Numbered from the stretch's first letter, positions 1 through 8,700 are shown. The stretch is DNA of 53,665 nucleotides from Sphingopyxis sp. KK2 (GCF_001990265.1 NZ_LYVN01000011.1:1-53665), one strand, 5' to 3'. Numbers and translations are program-made. Notes: generated from the letters alone by a model not told the origin.

Positions 1-194
1 ATATCACCCCGACATCCGATAGCCTCGCCCGCCGCACCCAGTTCGGCTATCGCCGCATCCAGATTGGCGCCGTCGCGGCCCACCACGACGACCCGCGCAC
101 CGCGGCTCAGCAGCATATGCGCCGTAGCCCGGCCGATGCCGCGCGTGCCGCCGGTGACGATGGCAACCTTGCCGGCAAATTCGTCGCTCGCCAT
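1..194 (-). CDS. Short-chain dehydrogenase/reductase, N-terminal part (cut by window edge)
   Basis: The reverse strand encodes a protein beginning [19 protein letters not shown], followed by GIGRA and a beta strand ending in VVVVGRD. TGGxxxGIG is the nucleotide-binding glycine motif of classical SDR enzymes, and the early VVVVGRD region is the usual place where NAD or NADP preference is set. Only about 64 residues lie inside the window, so the Tyr-x-x-x-Lys active site is not seen. The gene is the third of a probable operon, starting 9 bp after the small membrane protein. It probably oxidises or reduces an alcohol/ketone made in the same pathway, but the substrate is unknown. Confidence 0.85.
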   Translation of the reverse strand, partial: MASDEFAGKVAIVTGGTRGIGRATAHMLLSRGARVVVVGRDGANLDAAIAELGAAGEAIGCRGD

Positions 195-203
195 CTGGTG
201 CCG

Positions 204-590
204 TCAATTCATGCGATAGGCGTGGTGTGCGTCGCCGTCGACCGAGGCGATGACGATGCGCACGCCGGTTTCCTTGCTGTCCTCCGAACAGAGTCCCGCA
301 TAGATGATCGTCTGCCCGCGCAGCTTGCCGACCGCCTGATCGGCGATGCGATAGAGATGCGCGCCATGTTCGACATAGGTCCAGCCGCCGACCATCGCGA
401 GTTCGATCGCCGCGAGTGCAAAGGCGGTGCGGCGAACGGCGGGCCGCGCGAACCAGCCCCTGATCCGCTGGTAGATGGTCTCGCCATCCTCATAGTCGCG
501 CGGCTGCACCACGCCCCAGAAGACACCCCAGCGTCGCAGCATCGCGATGAACTGGGCGAGCAAAAGGGTCGCGATGATGCAGCAGGCCAT
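204..590 (-). CDS. Small two-helix membrane protein of unknown function
   Basis: This 128-residue protein has a hydrophobic N terminus (about residues 1-20, ACCIIATLLLAQF) and a second hydrophobic stretch at about 52-70 (AFALAAIELAMVGG). A short hydrophilic C-terminal domain follows and contains one Cys (GLCSED). I do not recognise a family. It begins 3 bp after the stop of the linalool-dehydratase-like gene, so the two are surely co-transcribed. Because that larger protein is also membrane-anchored, this one could be a partner subunit or anchor. That role is inferred only from position. Confidence 0.6.
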   Translation of the reverse strand: MACCIIATLLLAQFIAMLRRWGVFWGVVQPRDYEDGETIYQRIRGWFARPAVRRTAFALAAIELAMVGGWTYVEHGAHLYRIADQAVGKLRGQTIIYAGLCSEDSKETGVRIVIASVDGDAHHAYRMN

Positions 591-593
591 CGC

Positions 594-2513
594 CTATCCC
601 GCCGGCACCAGGTCGAACGCGGTGCGGCCGTCCAGGCTCACCGTCGCGCGCGCGGTGCCGTCGGTCCCGGCAACGATCGGCGTGTCGGTGTGGGTCAGCC
701 GATAGCTGCGTCCTGGCACCAGCCGCGCGAAACCCAGGTCGGTCCGGCACGGTCCCTCGCCCGGATGGATCACCAGGTTGAGCGCGGTGCCGTCGGTGAC
801 CGCGCGCGTCACGATCGCCTCGGGATAGGTCGCATCGGCGAGGATCGGCCCGGTCGCCCACGCCTCGGGCAATCCCTTGGTCACCATGTCGCGCACCGTG
901 TTGCGGCCGCTCCACGTCATCGAGTCCGCAATGCCTTCGCCATAGCGGCTATCGATCGTCTTGCGCGTCGCCGCGATTACCGCCTCGTCGCCCATCTCGA
1001 GCGACGACCACAGCACCATGATCAGCGGATTGAGTTCGGGCCATTTCGAAAAATCGGCGGGCTTGCGCGTATCCCAGCCGAGCGGCAGCAATTTGAAATC
1101 GAGCATGCCATCGTCGGTGACGCGGATGAAATCCTGTTTCAGCACCTGCCACAGCCGCTCGGCCTGATCGGGCGCATAAGGGGTCATGAAACGGATGCCC
1201 CAGGTTTCGCCGAACAGCCCCGACAGGCTGGGCACCTGGAAACCGAAGGGGGTCGAGGTGCAGACCTTGATGCGGCCATCGGCCATCATCATTTCCTCGT
1301 GCATCGTATGCTCGAACCGGTCGCTGATCTCGCCGACATAGTCGGTGCCGTGACGCGCGTCGTGCAGCGCCAGCGACGTCCGCCCGACGAGGTTGCACAT
1401 CGAATAGATCCACTTGGGCTCGCACGGGAACCAGCCGAGGTCATAGCGTTTGTAGTTCTTCACCACCTCTTCGAGCATCGTCGCATGGCTGTAAGGGAAA
1501 GCGGTTTTCTCGTCCCAGCGGAAGGTCAGCGCGCCCGGGTCCTTGAACGGCGAGGTGCCGCTCGCGGTCTCGAACAGGCCAAGGCTGACACCGAGGAAAC
1601 CGGTGAGCATGATATTGTCGATATGCACCGGGTTCTTGTCGGGCTTGAGGTTGCCCCACATGCTTTCCCAATACCAGTAATTCCATGTTTTCCGGTCGAT
1701 ATGCTTGCGGATCAGATTTTCCTGCGCGGTGTTGAGATAGCCGTGGAAGGCGGGAAGCTGGGTGTACTGACCCAGCGCCAGGTTCCACGACATGGTGCAG
1801 ATCTGATAACGCAGCGCGCCATCCTGCCAGGTGTCGTCCATGCCGAAGCCGGTCCAGCTGTCGACCGGCTGCAACGCCAGGTCGAGCATGCGGCGAAACT
1901 CCTTGATCTGGCTGTCGGGCATTTCGGGCGCCGCGACGACCGGATGGTCGCGCAAGATCGGTTCGGCCTTTGCCAGTTCGGCGTTGAGCAATGCTCCCCG
2001 CGCCTGCTGCGCGGCAAAGGTGCTGCGGCGCCGGACCGCGAAATAGAGATGCATTACGGCAACGGCGCCCGGGATGGCGGCTTCCATCCAGGCCACCCCG
2101 CTACCGCCCTCGATCCACGCCGCCGACAGCAGCGCGGTGCCGATCAGCACGCCCGGCGGTCCGAGAATGACCCCCCGCGCCCACCAGATGAACATGATGA
2201 CCGCGAAGGCGGCGAAGGAGAGCGCCGCAAAGGCGATGCTCAGCGCGCTGCCGGCATAGAGAAAGCCCGCGCCCGGAAACAGCAGCCCCAGCCCGAACGC
2301 CTTCCACTGCGCGCTCATCCCCAGCAGGATCGGCGCCACCCCGGCGGCGAAGACGAGCGCCAGCATCGCGTAGAAGCGGCGCAGGCGATAGGCGGTGAGC
2401 GGGCCATGCGCCTTCTGGCGCGGCGGGATCGGCGGGATGCGCTCGACGATCGGCGGCGCATTTCCGGCGGTGCCAGACATGTCTGTGGTGTCGTTCGCGA
2501 ACAGCGTGGCCAT
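594..2513 (-). CDS. Membrane-anchored linalool dehydratase/isomerase-like protein
   Basis: The C-terminal two thirds (about residues 210-560) resembles linalool dehydratase/isomerase (Ldi), the (alpha,alpha)6-barrel enzyme that interconverts myrcene, linalool and geraniol. Visible marks are the region around FGMDDTWQDGALRY, a His followed by IDNIMLTG near residue 297, and two Cys nine residues apart (about C364 and C373, in FPCEPKWIYSMCN). That spacing equals the catalytic Cys pair of Ldi. The first 165 residues hold about five membrane segments, which the soluble Castellaniella enzyme lacks. The start was set at the ATG preceded by GGAGAGAG; an in-frame TTG lies four codons upstream. It heads an operon with the membrane protein and SDR, and an operator-like site lies 85 bp upstream. 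A (de)hydratase acting on a tertiary or allylic alcohol is likely; the substrate is not known. Confidence 0.75.
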   Translation of the reverse strand: MATLFANDTTDMSGTAGNAPPIVERIPPIPPRQKAHGPLTAYRLRRFYAMLALVFAAGVAPILLGMSAQWKAFGLGLLFPGAGFLYAGSALSIAFAALSFAAFAVIMFIWWARGVILGPPGVLIGTALLSAAWIEGGSGVAWMEAAIPGAVAVMHLYFAVRRRSTFAAQQARGALLNAELAKAEPILRDHPVVAAPEMPDSQIKEFRRMLDLALQPVDSWTGFGMDDTWQDGALRYQICTMSWNLALGQYTQLPAFHGYLNTAQENLIRKHIDRKTWNYWYWESMWGNLKPDKNPVHIDNIMLTGFLGVSLGLFETASGTSPFKDPGALTFRWDEKTAFPYSHATMLEEVVKNYKRYDLGWFPCEPKWIYSMCNLVGRTSLALHDARHGTDYVGEISDRFEHTMHEEMMMADGRIKVCTSTPFGFQVPSLSGLFGETWGIRFMTPYAPDQAERLWQVLKQDFIRVTDDGMLDFKLLPLGWDTRKPADFSKWPELNPLIMVLWSSLEMGDEAVIAATRKTIDSRYGEGIADSMTWSGRNTVRDMVTKGLPEAWATGPILADATYPEAIVTRAVTDGTALNLVIHPGEGPCRTDLGFARLVPGRSYRLTHTDTPIVAGTDGTARATVSLDGRTAFDLVPAG

Positions 2514-2597
2514 CACTCTCTCCAATCGGGCGATGCATCGCCCGCACGGCGGGAGGTGGTGCCGTGCGGACGAAGTCGGGCAGCCTTTTATCGTTCA

Positions 2598-2610
2598 ATC
2601 GTAGAACGAT
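2598..2610. promoter_or_regulatory. Candidate operator ATCGT-N3-ACGAT, upstream of Ldi-like operon
   Basis: The sequence ATCGTAGAACGAT is an inverted repeat with a 3-bp centre, inside a larger one (ATCGTTC at 2590-2596 against GAACGAT at 2604-2610). The T-n-GT-N3-AC-n-A geometry is that of FadR/FCD-type GntR operators, and such a regulator is encoded at 5289. Similar sites occur at 5181, 6091, 12308 and 21100. Confidence 0.55.
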
Positions 2611-2643
2611 TCCGTAACACGGACAAGGCCGGGATTTAGGTGG

Positions 2644-5076
2644 TCAGTACCGCCAGCTGACCTGCACGCCATAGGTGCGCGGCATGCCGGCGAAGCGCGA
2701 GACCGACGCCAGCGTGTCCTGCACATTGGTCCAGTAATAGACATTGCCGACATTGCGGACGAACGCCCCGACGCGGAGCTTGCTGTCGGGGATGTTGATC
2801 CCGGCGCGCAGGTCGATCAGCGTGTAGCTGCGCATGTCGAAGCGCGCGTCACGATCGATCGTCGCGGTATCGCGGTTCGCCAGCGTCGACGACGTCTTGC
2901 TGTTGTGCGTCATCGACACGCCCAGATAGGCATCGACCGAGCCGCCGACCGGAAACTCATACTCGGCGTCGGCGATCGCGGTCAGCTTCGGCGCGAACGG
3001 AAAGCGCTGGCCCTTGAAGTCGGCGGTGGTCGCGTCGGGCTGGAAGCCGATGAACTCCTGGATCTTCGTGTCGATATAGGTACCGCCGATGCTGATCCGC
3101 AGGCCGTCGACCGGCCGCGCCAGCAGCGACATTTCAACGCCTTGCACGCGGCTCTTGGGAATCTGCACCAGCCCGTCGAGCGTTCCGAACACCGGGTCGG
3201 GCAGGCGGCCGCGAAGCTGCTTGTCCTTATAGTCGTAGTAGAAGGCGGCTGCGGTCAGCTCGAGCTTGCGGTCGGCGAGCGGCGCCTTGATGCCGACTTC
3301 ATAGGCCGTCACCGATTCCTGCGTCACCGGCGTGTAGCCAAGGCCGCTCGCCACCGACGCGGTCGGGAAGCTGCCCGACTTGTACCCGCGGCTCACCCGG
3401 CCGTAGAACAGGGTGTCGCCCGCCGTCTCGTAATTGACGCCGACGTTCCACGACAGATTATCCTCGTTGAGCTTGTCGAACAGCGCCGGATTATAGGGCG
3501 TCAGCGTGGGATCGAGGGTGATGCAGCCGTTCGGCTGGACATTGGTGCCGAAAAGCGCGTTCCACCAGATCGCGGTGCCGCCCTGATAATCGTTGGTGCA
3601 GCCCTGGAAGTCACGATTGGTCTTCGTATAGCGCGCCCCGCCGATCAGGGTCAGGCTGTCGGTGATCTCGAACTCGACATTGCCGAAGAAGGCATAGCCC
3701 TCGATATCCTGATCCGAATAGTTGAAGGTGAGCTGTCCCTGCGGCGAATTGGGGATCGTAAACAGCGGGTCCGACGACGGACCCTGGCTGAAATTGTAGA
3801 ACAGCCGGTCGAAGGTCGACGCCTTGTTGTAATTGCCGCCGACGATGATGTTGGCGCGGTCGAGCGTCGCCGACAGCCGCAATTCCTGTGAGAAATCGCG
3901 GATATAGCCGCTCGTGTTGGTATCGACCGACGACAGGACGGTGCCGTCGAAATCCTGCACCGAGTCGGTCTTGTAATCCGAATAAGCGGTGATCGAAGTG
4001 AGCGTCAGGACATCGCTGAGGTCGATGTCGGCGCGCAGGCTGAGTTGGTAAAAGCGGTCGTCGCGCTTCGGCCGGCGGCCGAACTGGCCCTGCTCCGAAT
4101 AATCGAACTGGCTGTAATCGGTCGAGGCGTTGAAGTCGTTGAAGCCGTTGCGATAGATGCCATAGCCCCAATCGGCGGCGCGCGCATTCTGCGGCGCGAG
4201 CGGATAATTGGCGAAGGCAATGCCGGCCGGGCTGCCGCAGGTCGGCGCCGGGGTCACCGCGCAGGTATCGCTCTGAATCTGCGCTGCCTGCGTGTCGCCA
4301 TTGTCCATCCAGCCATTGGCATTGAACAGCAGGCGGACGCTGTCGCTCGGCTCCCATGCGAGCAGGAAGCGGCCCTGGAACTGGTCCTGTTTGCCGAGCT
4401 TGTCATCGCGGGTGAAACTCTTTTGCCAGGCGCCGCCCTGCACGGTGCGCAGCGCGACGCGCGCCTTCAGCGTGTCGCTGAGCGGCCCGCTGACGAACCC
4501 CTGCAGGTCGAAGGTCGAGAAGCGCCCGAAGCTGGCGTCAACGCCGGCCGAAAATGTATCGGTCGGCTTCGCCGCGACATAGTTGATCGCGCCGCCGGTG
4601 GTGTTCTGGCCGAAGAGCGTGCCCTGCGGGCCCTTGAGCACTTCGACGCGCTCGATGTCGAAGGCCGCGCCCTTGGTCGTCGCGCTGAAGGGCAGCTGGA
4701 TTTCGTCGACATAGACCGCGACCGTCGGGGCGGCCGACAGGGTGGTCTCGTAGAAGCCGACCCCGCGCAGCGTATAGACCGGGGTGTTGAACGGCGACGG
4801 CTGGACGGTCAGGCCGGGGACGATCTTGCCGAGGTCGGTCGGCGAGGTGATCCCGCGCGTGACCAGCGCCTCGCCGCTTTCGGCGGTGATCGACAGGCCG
4901 ACGTCGAGGATATTCTGGTCGCGCTTGTTCGCGGTGACGATGATGATGTCGGAATCGCCCGATCCCGTCGATTCGGCGGCCGGTGCCGGCGCGTCCTGGG
5001 CAAAAGCCGGCACCGAGGCCGCGCCGAGCATGGCCAGCGAACAGCCTGACAATATGACGAAACGCGCAGATTTCAT
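2644..5076 (-). CDS. TonB-dependent outer-membrane receptor (locus A)
   Basis: This 810-residue protein starts at MKSARFVILSG, giving a typical signal peptide ending ASVPAFAQ; a longer open frame upstream is rejected. A plug domain follows (DIIIVTANKRDQN, then TVQPSPFNTPVYTLRGVGF and the plug segment GPQGTLFGQNTTGGAINY), and then a long beta barrel that ends in an aromatic C terminus (VQVSWRY) expected for outer-membrane insertion. Receptors of this sphingomonad type import bulky or hydrophobic organic substrates with energy from TonB-ExbBD. It is divergent from the GntR regulator gene with an operator-like palindrome between them, so it is probably the uptake receptor for the locus A substrate. 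The ligand cannot be read from sequence. Confidence 0.95.
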   Translation of the reverse strand: MKSARFVILSGCSLAMLGAASVPAFAQDAPAPAAESTGSGDSDIIIVTANKRDQNILDVGLSITAESGEALVTRGITSPTDLGKIVPGLTVQPSPFNTPVYTLRGVGFYETTLSAAPTVAVYVDEIQLPFSATTKGAAFDIERVEVLKGPQGTLFGQNTTGGAINYVAAKPTDTFSAGVDASFGRFSTFDLQGFVSGPLSDTLKARVALRTVQGGAWQKSFTRDDKLGKQDQFQGRFLLAWEPSDSVRLLFNANGWMDNGDTQAAQIQSDTCAVTPAPTCGSPAGIAFANYPLAPQNARAADWGYGIYRNGFNDFNASTDYSQFDYSEQGQFGRRPKRDDRFYQLSLRADIDLSDVLTLTSITAYSDYKTDSVQDFDGTVLSSVDTNTSGYIRDFSQELRLSATLDRANIIVGGNYNKASTFDRLFYNFSQGPSSDPLFTIPNSPQGQLTFNYSDQDIEGYAFFGNVEFEITDSLTLIGGARYTKTNRDFQGCTNDYQGGTAIWWNALFGTNVQPNGCITLDPTLTPYNPALFDKLNEDNLSWNVGVNYETAGDTLFYGRVSRGYKSGSFPTASVASGLGYTPVTQESVTAYEVGIKAPLADRKLELTAAAFYYDYKDKQLRGRLPDPVFGTLDGLVQIPKSRVQGVEMSLLARPVDGLRISIGGTYIDTKIQEFIGFQPDATTADFKGQRFPFAPKLTAIADAEYEFPVGGSVDAYLGVSMTHNSKTSSTLANRDTATIDRDARFDMRSYTLIDLRAGINIPDSKLRVGAFVRNVGNVYYWTNVQDTLASVSRFAGMPRTYGVQVSWRY

Positions 5077-5180
5077 GACCTGTGATCCTTCCCAAAGCGG
5101 CCCGCTTTTTTGCGAGTCCGTGGCGGACAGGAAGCCCCCATCCGTCATCATTCATTTCATACCAATCGCCATCCGTCAAT

Positions 5181-5193
5181 ATCGTCTGACGAT
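5181..5193. promoter_or_regulatory. Candidate GntR operator between TonB receptor and gntR
   Basis: ATCGTCTGACGAT is a perfect 13-bp inverted repeat (ATCGTC / GACGAT around one T). It lies 105 bp from the receptor start and 96 bp from the regulator start, where it could serve both divergent genes. It is the best copy of the ATCGT-N3-ACGAT set. Confidence 0.65.
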
Positions 5194-5288
5194 TTCGTGT
5201 GATGACAGTGTTCGACGCTTTTGCGACAGATGATGGACGACCGGCATGACTTGGGTTACATGACGGGAAATTTGGGGCAGGAACCGAG

Positions 5289-6029
5289 ATGGCGACAAGC
5301 ACGAAAAAGGCACGAAAAAGCGCGGATGCGGACGATATGATGGACGCAAAGGCGGTCAATGACGGATCGGTCGCAAGCGCCGCCGACCGGGTATCCGAAA
5401 CGATCCTGCAAGGCATCCGCGCCGGCGCCTTCGTGCCCGGACAGCATCTTCTCGAGCCCGACCTGACGCGCAGACTCGGCATCAGCCGCGGCTCGCTCCG
5501 CGAGGCGCTCAAGCATCTCGCCGCCGCCGGCATCGTCACGCTCAACCGCTTCCGCGGGGCTTATATCAGCACGCTCGACCGCAAGTCGGTGCTCGATCTG
5601 CTCGACACGCTCGAACCGCTGGCGCGCCTCGGCGCCCGCCTCGCCGCCGAGAATTGCGGCACCGACGCGCAGCGCAAGCGCATGCAGCTCGCCGCCGCGA
5701 ACATCGATGCCGCGACCAAGGAACGCAATCGCGGCCTCTATCTCGACCGCCGCCGGCAATTTTACGACGCGATGATCGACATCGGGGGCAATATGGAACT
5801 GGCGCGCGCGATGCCGCTCAGCCGCACCGACCTGTTTCGCGCCCAGGTCGAGACGATCCAGACCGAGCGGCAGCGCATGCTGCACGCGTCGGGCTATGCC
5901 AAGATCACCAAGGCGATCGTCGAAAACGACCCCGTTTCGGCCGACAAAGCGGTGAAAAAACACTTCGACGGCACGCGAAAAACGATCCACGAATTGCCGC
6001 CGCACGCCTTTCCATCCTTGGAAATCTGA
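5289..6029 (+). CDS. GntR-family transcriptional regulator, FadR/FCD type
   Basis: This 246-residue regulator has a winged helix-turn-helix at about 30-95 (RVSETILQGIRAGAFVPGQHL, then RRLGISRGSLREALKHLAAAG) and an all-helical FCD ligand domain at about 100-230. In many FCD proteins a metal is held by Asp and three His. Here the His expected in the D-x4-FH motif is Tyr (FYDAM) and the EH of the next motif is GY, while the last His (KKHF) remains. Metal-free effector binding is therefore likely. It is preceded by a GCAGGAA ribosome site and lies divergent to the TonB receptor. The operator-like motif upstream of five units in locus A suggests it is their common repressor, lifted by a pathway acid or CoA ester. 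Confidence 0.9.
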   Translation: MATSTKKARKSADADDMMDAKAVNDGSVASAADRVSETILQGIRAGAFVPGQHLLEPDLTRRLGISRGSLREALKHLAAAGIVTLNRFRGAYISTLDRKSVLDLLDTLEPLARLGARLAAENCGTDAQRKRMQLAAANIDAATKERNRGLYLDRRRQFYDAMIDIGGNMELARAMPLSRTDLFRAQVETIQTERQRMLHASGYAKITKAIVENDPVSADKAVKKHFDGTRKTIHELPPHAFPSLEI

Positions 6030-6090
6030 GGTTTTTATTGCACCGCCGCACCAAGCAGGCGAAATCTGTCCATTAAAATCACTGGACGAA

Positions 6091-6103
6091 ATCGTCCTAC
6101 GCA
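6091..6103. promoter_or_regulatory. Candidate GntR operator upstream of the EthD operon
   Basis: ATCGTCCTACGCA matches ATCGT-N3-ACGAT at 8 of the 10 defined positions. It overlaps a second palindrome GGACGAAATCGTCC at 6084-6097. It sits about 55 bp before the first gene of the operon. Confidence 0.45.
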
Positions 6104-6157
6104 TTTACTCCCCTCGCAACGAGCTCGGTCGAATCGCGAGCCGCGGGAGAGATGGGC

Positions 6158-6472
6158 ATGCTGTGCATCACGGCGATTTATCCGAATGATCCGGAGAGCC
6201 GGTTCGACGCGGGCTATTATCTGACGTCGCACGCCGAAACTGCCCGCGCGCTGTTGTCGCCGCACGGGCTGACGGCAATACGCACCACTATCGGCACCGC
6301 GGCCCTCGACGGATCGCCCCCGCCCTATTGGGCCGTCAGCGAGATGCATTTCACGTCGCGCGCCGATTTCGACGCGGCGATCGCGGCGAACGGCGACGCA
6401 CTGTTCGCCGATATTCCCAATTACACCAACGTCACCCCGATCCTGCAGGTCAGCGAACTGGCCGCAGCCTAA
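6158..6472 (+). CDS. EthD-family dimeric alpha/beta-barrel protein
   Basis: This 104-residue protein reads MLCITAIYPNDPESRFDAGYYLTSHAETARALL, the pattern of the EthD family: a ferredoxin-like dimeric barrel with an initial beta strand, an FDxxYYxxxH-like segment and later the pair PPYWAVSEMHF. Such small proteins accompany oxidative or lyase steps in catabolic clusters and sometimes act as decarboxylases or cyclases. The chosen ATG lies about 7 bp from GGGAGAG; another ATG two codons earlier is almost on top of the ribosome site. It is the first gene of a three-gene operon under a candidate GntR operator. Confidence 0.75.
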   Translation: MLCITAIYPNDPESRFDAGYYLTSHAETARALLSPHGLTAIRTTIGTAALDGSPPPYWAVSEMHFTSRADFDAAIAANGDALFADIPNYTNVTPILQVSELAAA

Positions 6473-6494
6473 TATCATCCAGGAGAGCGCGAGA

Positions 6495-7697
6495 ATGTCC
6501 CGTTACAATCCCAACACCCCCTATGTCCGCAATGCGATGAGCGACATCGGGATGATCACCGCGCTCGACGAGGTGCTGAACCACCAGATCGTCGACACCT
6601 TCTCGACCGTGTCGACCTCCGAACAGAGCTGGACCGAAAAGATCTGGACCGCGATCGTCCGCAAGGACGGCACGATGGGCATCGATTTCGGGCTCGGCCG
6701 CTATCACAACCGCGGCGTGCTCGACGGCTGGGCGGCGGTGTCGCGCGGCAGCGAGCAATGGACGGTGCGCGCCAATCGCGAATTGCGCGACGACCCGTCG
6801 ATCACCAGCGTCGGACCGATCACCTACGAGATCATCGAGCCGCTCAGGAAGGTCCGCTACACGCTCGCCAAGAACGACGCGCAGCCGATCAGCTACGACA
6901 TCACCTTCACCGCGGAAATGCCGCCCTTCTTCGAGGATCGCCACAAGCAGCGCGAACGCGACGGCTTTCGGGTGGGCTCCGACGTCGTGCGCTATCACCA
7001 GATCGGCGTGCCGTCGGGCTGGGTCGAGATCGAGGGTGAGCGCTTCGAGGTCAATCCCGAGGAATGGACCGAATATCGCGACCATAGCTGGGGCACCCGG
7101 CTCGACGTGGGCGCGCACAATGCCGACGTCCGCCCCTCGTCCGACTTCGGCGACGTCAAGTTCGGCGAAGGCGAGTTCGTGCTGATCTGGAGCCCCTTCA
7201 TGCTCGAAAGCCCGAGCGGCGAACGGACCAGCTATCATTTCTATTATATGTCGAAGCAGGGGCACATCTTCTACTCTTCGGGCTATCGCAACCTGCCCGA
7301 CGGCACGCAGGAAAAGGTCGCGCGCGTGCGCCCCGAAATGCGCTTCGACGACAAGACACGGCGGCTGCTCGGCGGCACCGTCCATTTCGACATGCTGCAG
7401 GGCGGCACGCACAGCGTCGAGGTCGAAGTCGTCGGCACCTCGGGCGTCCATCTCGGGCCGGGGCTCTACCTTGGCTTCGACGGACGCAAGCATGGCAGCT
7501 GGCACGGCCCGCTGACGATCGAGGGCGAATATTTCGCCGATACGATGGATGTCGAGACGCTGAAGCGCATCCGCCAGCTCCGCGACTGCCCGATCAAGGT
7601 CACCGAGGGCGATGCGGTCGGATACGGCATCATGGAAACGATCATCCACGGCGAGCATCCCGAAATGGGCCTGACCGCCGCGAACTCGCTGGTCTGA
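6495..7697 (+). CDS. Conserved protein, possibly AttH/CrtC-like lipocalin-fold
   Basis: This 400-residue protein is rich in beta strands with alternating aromatic and charged residues (YSSGYRNLPDG, WGTRLDVGAHN, HGSWHGPLTIEGEYF). It has no signal peptide and no cofactor motif. The overall look recalls the tandem lipocalin-like AttH/CrtC hydratase superfamily, which binds hydrophobic terpenoids and includes the carotenoid 1,2-hydratase. I cannot show homology from motifs alone. A clear AGGAGAG site precedes the ATG. It lies between the EthD-like gene and the kinase-like gene, with 22 bp and 4 bp gaps, so the three act together. A (de)hydratase or a binding protein for a hydrophobic intermediate is a reasonable guess. 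Confidence 0.45.
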   Translation: MSRYNPNTPYVRNAMSDIGMITALDEVLNHQIVDTFSTVSTSEQSWTEKIWTAIVRKDGTMGIDFGLGRYHNRGVLDGWAAVSRGSEQWTVRANRELRDDPSITSVGPITYEIIEPLRKVRYTLAKNDAQPISYDITFTAEMPPFFEDRHKQRERDGFRVGSDVVRYHQIGVPSGWVEIEGERFEVNPEEWTEYRDHSWGTRLDVGAHNADVRPSSDFGDVKFGEGEFVLIWSPFMLESPSGERTSYHFYYMSKQGHIFYSSGYRNLPDGTQEKVARVRPEMRFDDKTRRLLGGTVHFDMLQGGTHSVEVEVVGTSGVHLGPGLYLGFDGRKHGSWHGPLTIEGEYFADTMDVETLKRIRQLRDCPIKVTEGDAVGYGIMETIIHGEHPEMGLTAANSLV

Positions 7698-7701
7698 TCC
7701 G

Positions 7702-8685
7702 ATGGCGCGCGATACCGATCGGCTCGCCGCCGGCCTCCGCACCTATCTGCCGCGTGGCGCCGGGATCACCGGGGTCACCACGCTATCGGCAGGCCATTCG
7801 AACGAGACCTATCTCGTCGACGGCATCGGCGAAGTGCTGCGCATGCCCCCGTCCGAGGAGGGCCTGCTGCCGCCCTATGACATGGCGCGCCAGCATGCGG
7901 TGCTGAGCGCGGTCGCGGGCGCCGCGCCCGGCGTCCCGCTGCCGCCCGTCCTCGAACTCTGCACCGATCCGTCGGTGATCGGCGACGAGTTTTTCCTGAT
8001 GGGCCAGGTCAAGGGCGACGCGTTCGAATATGCGGTGCCCGAGTGGCTCGCCGCCGACCCCGTCGATGGCGCGGAGAGTGTGTGCCGCCAATGGTTCGAC
8101 GCACTGATCGCGCTCCATAACATGCCGGTCGGCGCGATGCCGCCCGGCGAGCGCACGGTGCAGCAGGAAGCCCAGCATTGGCTCGACGTCGCGCGCGGCG
8201 CCGAATCGATGCCCGTGCTGGTCGACATCCTCGAAGACCTGGCGAAGCGTCCGCCGCGTAACAGCGGCCCCGCGACGCCGGTGCATGGCGACCCCAAGCA
8301 TGGCAATTGCCTGTGGCACGAGGGGCGGCTGACGGCGCTGCTCGACTGGGAAATGGCGCAAATCTCGGAGCCCCTGCTCGACCTCGGCTATGTGCTGATG
8401 TTCCACGATCAGGGCGAAGCCTCGCTCGCCGACGCCGGTTTCGACCTGCCCGGCTGGTGGTCGCCCGAACGGATGGTGGCCGAATGGGAAAAGGGCACCG
8501 GTCGCACCGCGGTCGACGTCGCGCGCTACGCCGTTCTCGGACAGGCGAAGGTGGCGGCGATCATCTCGGTCGGCGCGTTCCTGTTCAACAGCGGCCGCAT
8601 CGCCGATCCGCGCTTTCAGGCCTTTGCGGGGGTGCTCCCCGCCTATGTCGCGCTGCTCGAAAAGCGCGCGATGGCGGCGGGGTAA
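7702..8685 (+). CDS. APH/ACAD10-type small-molecule phosphotransferase
   Basis: This 327-residue protein belongs to the aminoglycoside phosphotransferase / choline-kinase-like superfamily. The catalytic loop is HGDPKHGN (H195-N202, base D197) and the metal site is DWE (D215) in LLDWEMAQISEPLLDLGY. The N lobe shows GHSNETY, a nucleotide-loop segment. Members in acyl degradation, such as the kinase part of LvaAB or ACAD10, phosphorylate a hydroxyl of a hydroxyacyl compound so that phosphate can leave. A drug-resistance role is unlikely, because the gene is the last of the GntR-linked catabolic operon. It is the first of three phosphoryl-handling activities in locus A. The substrate hydroxyl is unknown. 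Confidence 0.85.
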   Translation: MARDTDRLAAGLRTYLPRGAGITGVTTLSAGHSNETYLVDGIGEVLRMPPSEEGLLPPYDMARQHAVLSAVAGAAPGVPLPPVLELCTDPSVIGDEFFLMGQVKGDAFEYAVPEWLAADPVDGAESVCRQWFDALIALHNMPVGAMPPGERTVQQEAQHWLDVARGAESMPVLVDILEDLAKRPPRNSGPATPVHGDPKHGNCLWHEGRLTALLDWEMAQISEPLLDLGYVLMFHDQGEASLADAGFDLPGWWSPERMVAEWEKGTGRTAVDVARYAVLGQAKVAAIISVGAFLFNSGRIADPRFQAFAGVLPAYVALLEKRAMAAG

Positions 8686-8700
8686 GGCGCAACCCCAACC

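Noticed and set aside
117-2639. 840-residue open frame on the + strand
   Set aside because: It is antisense to the Ldi-like operon. Its translation is rich in Arg, His, Asp and Gly with no domain, as produced by the complement of high-GC coding DNA.
7702-8685. Aminoglycoside resistance kinase
   Set aside because: The HGD and DWE motifs are those of the wide APH superfamily. The gene lies inside a catabolic operon and has no mobile context.
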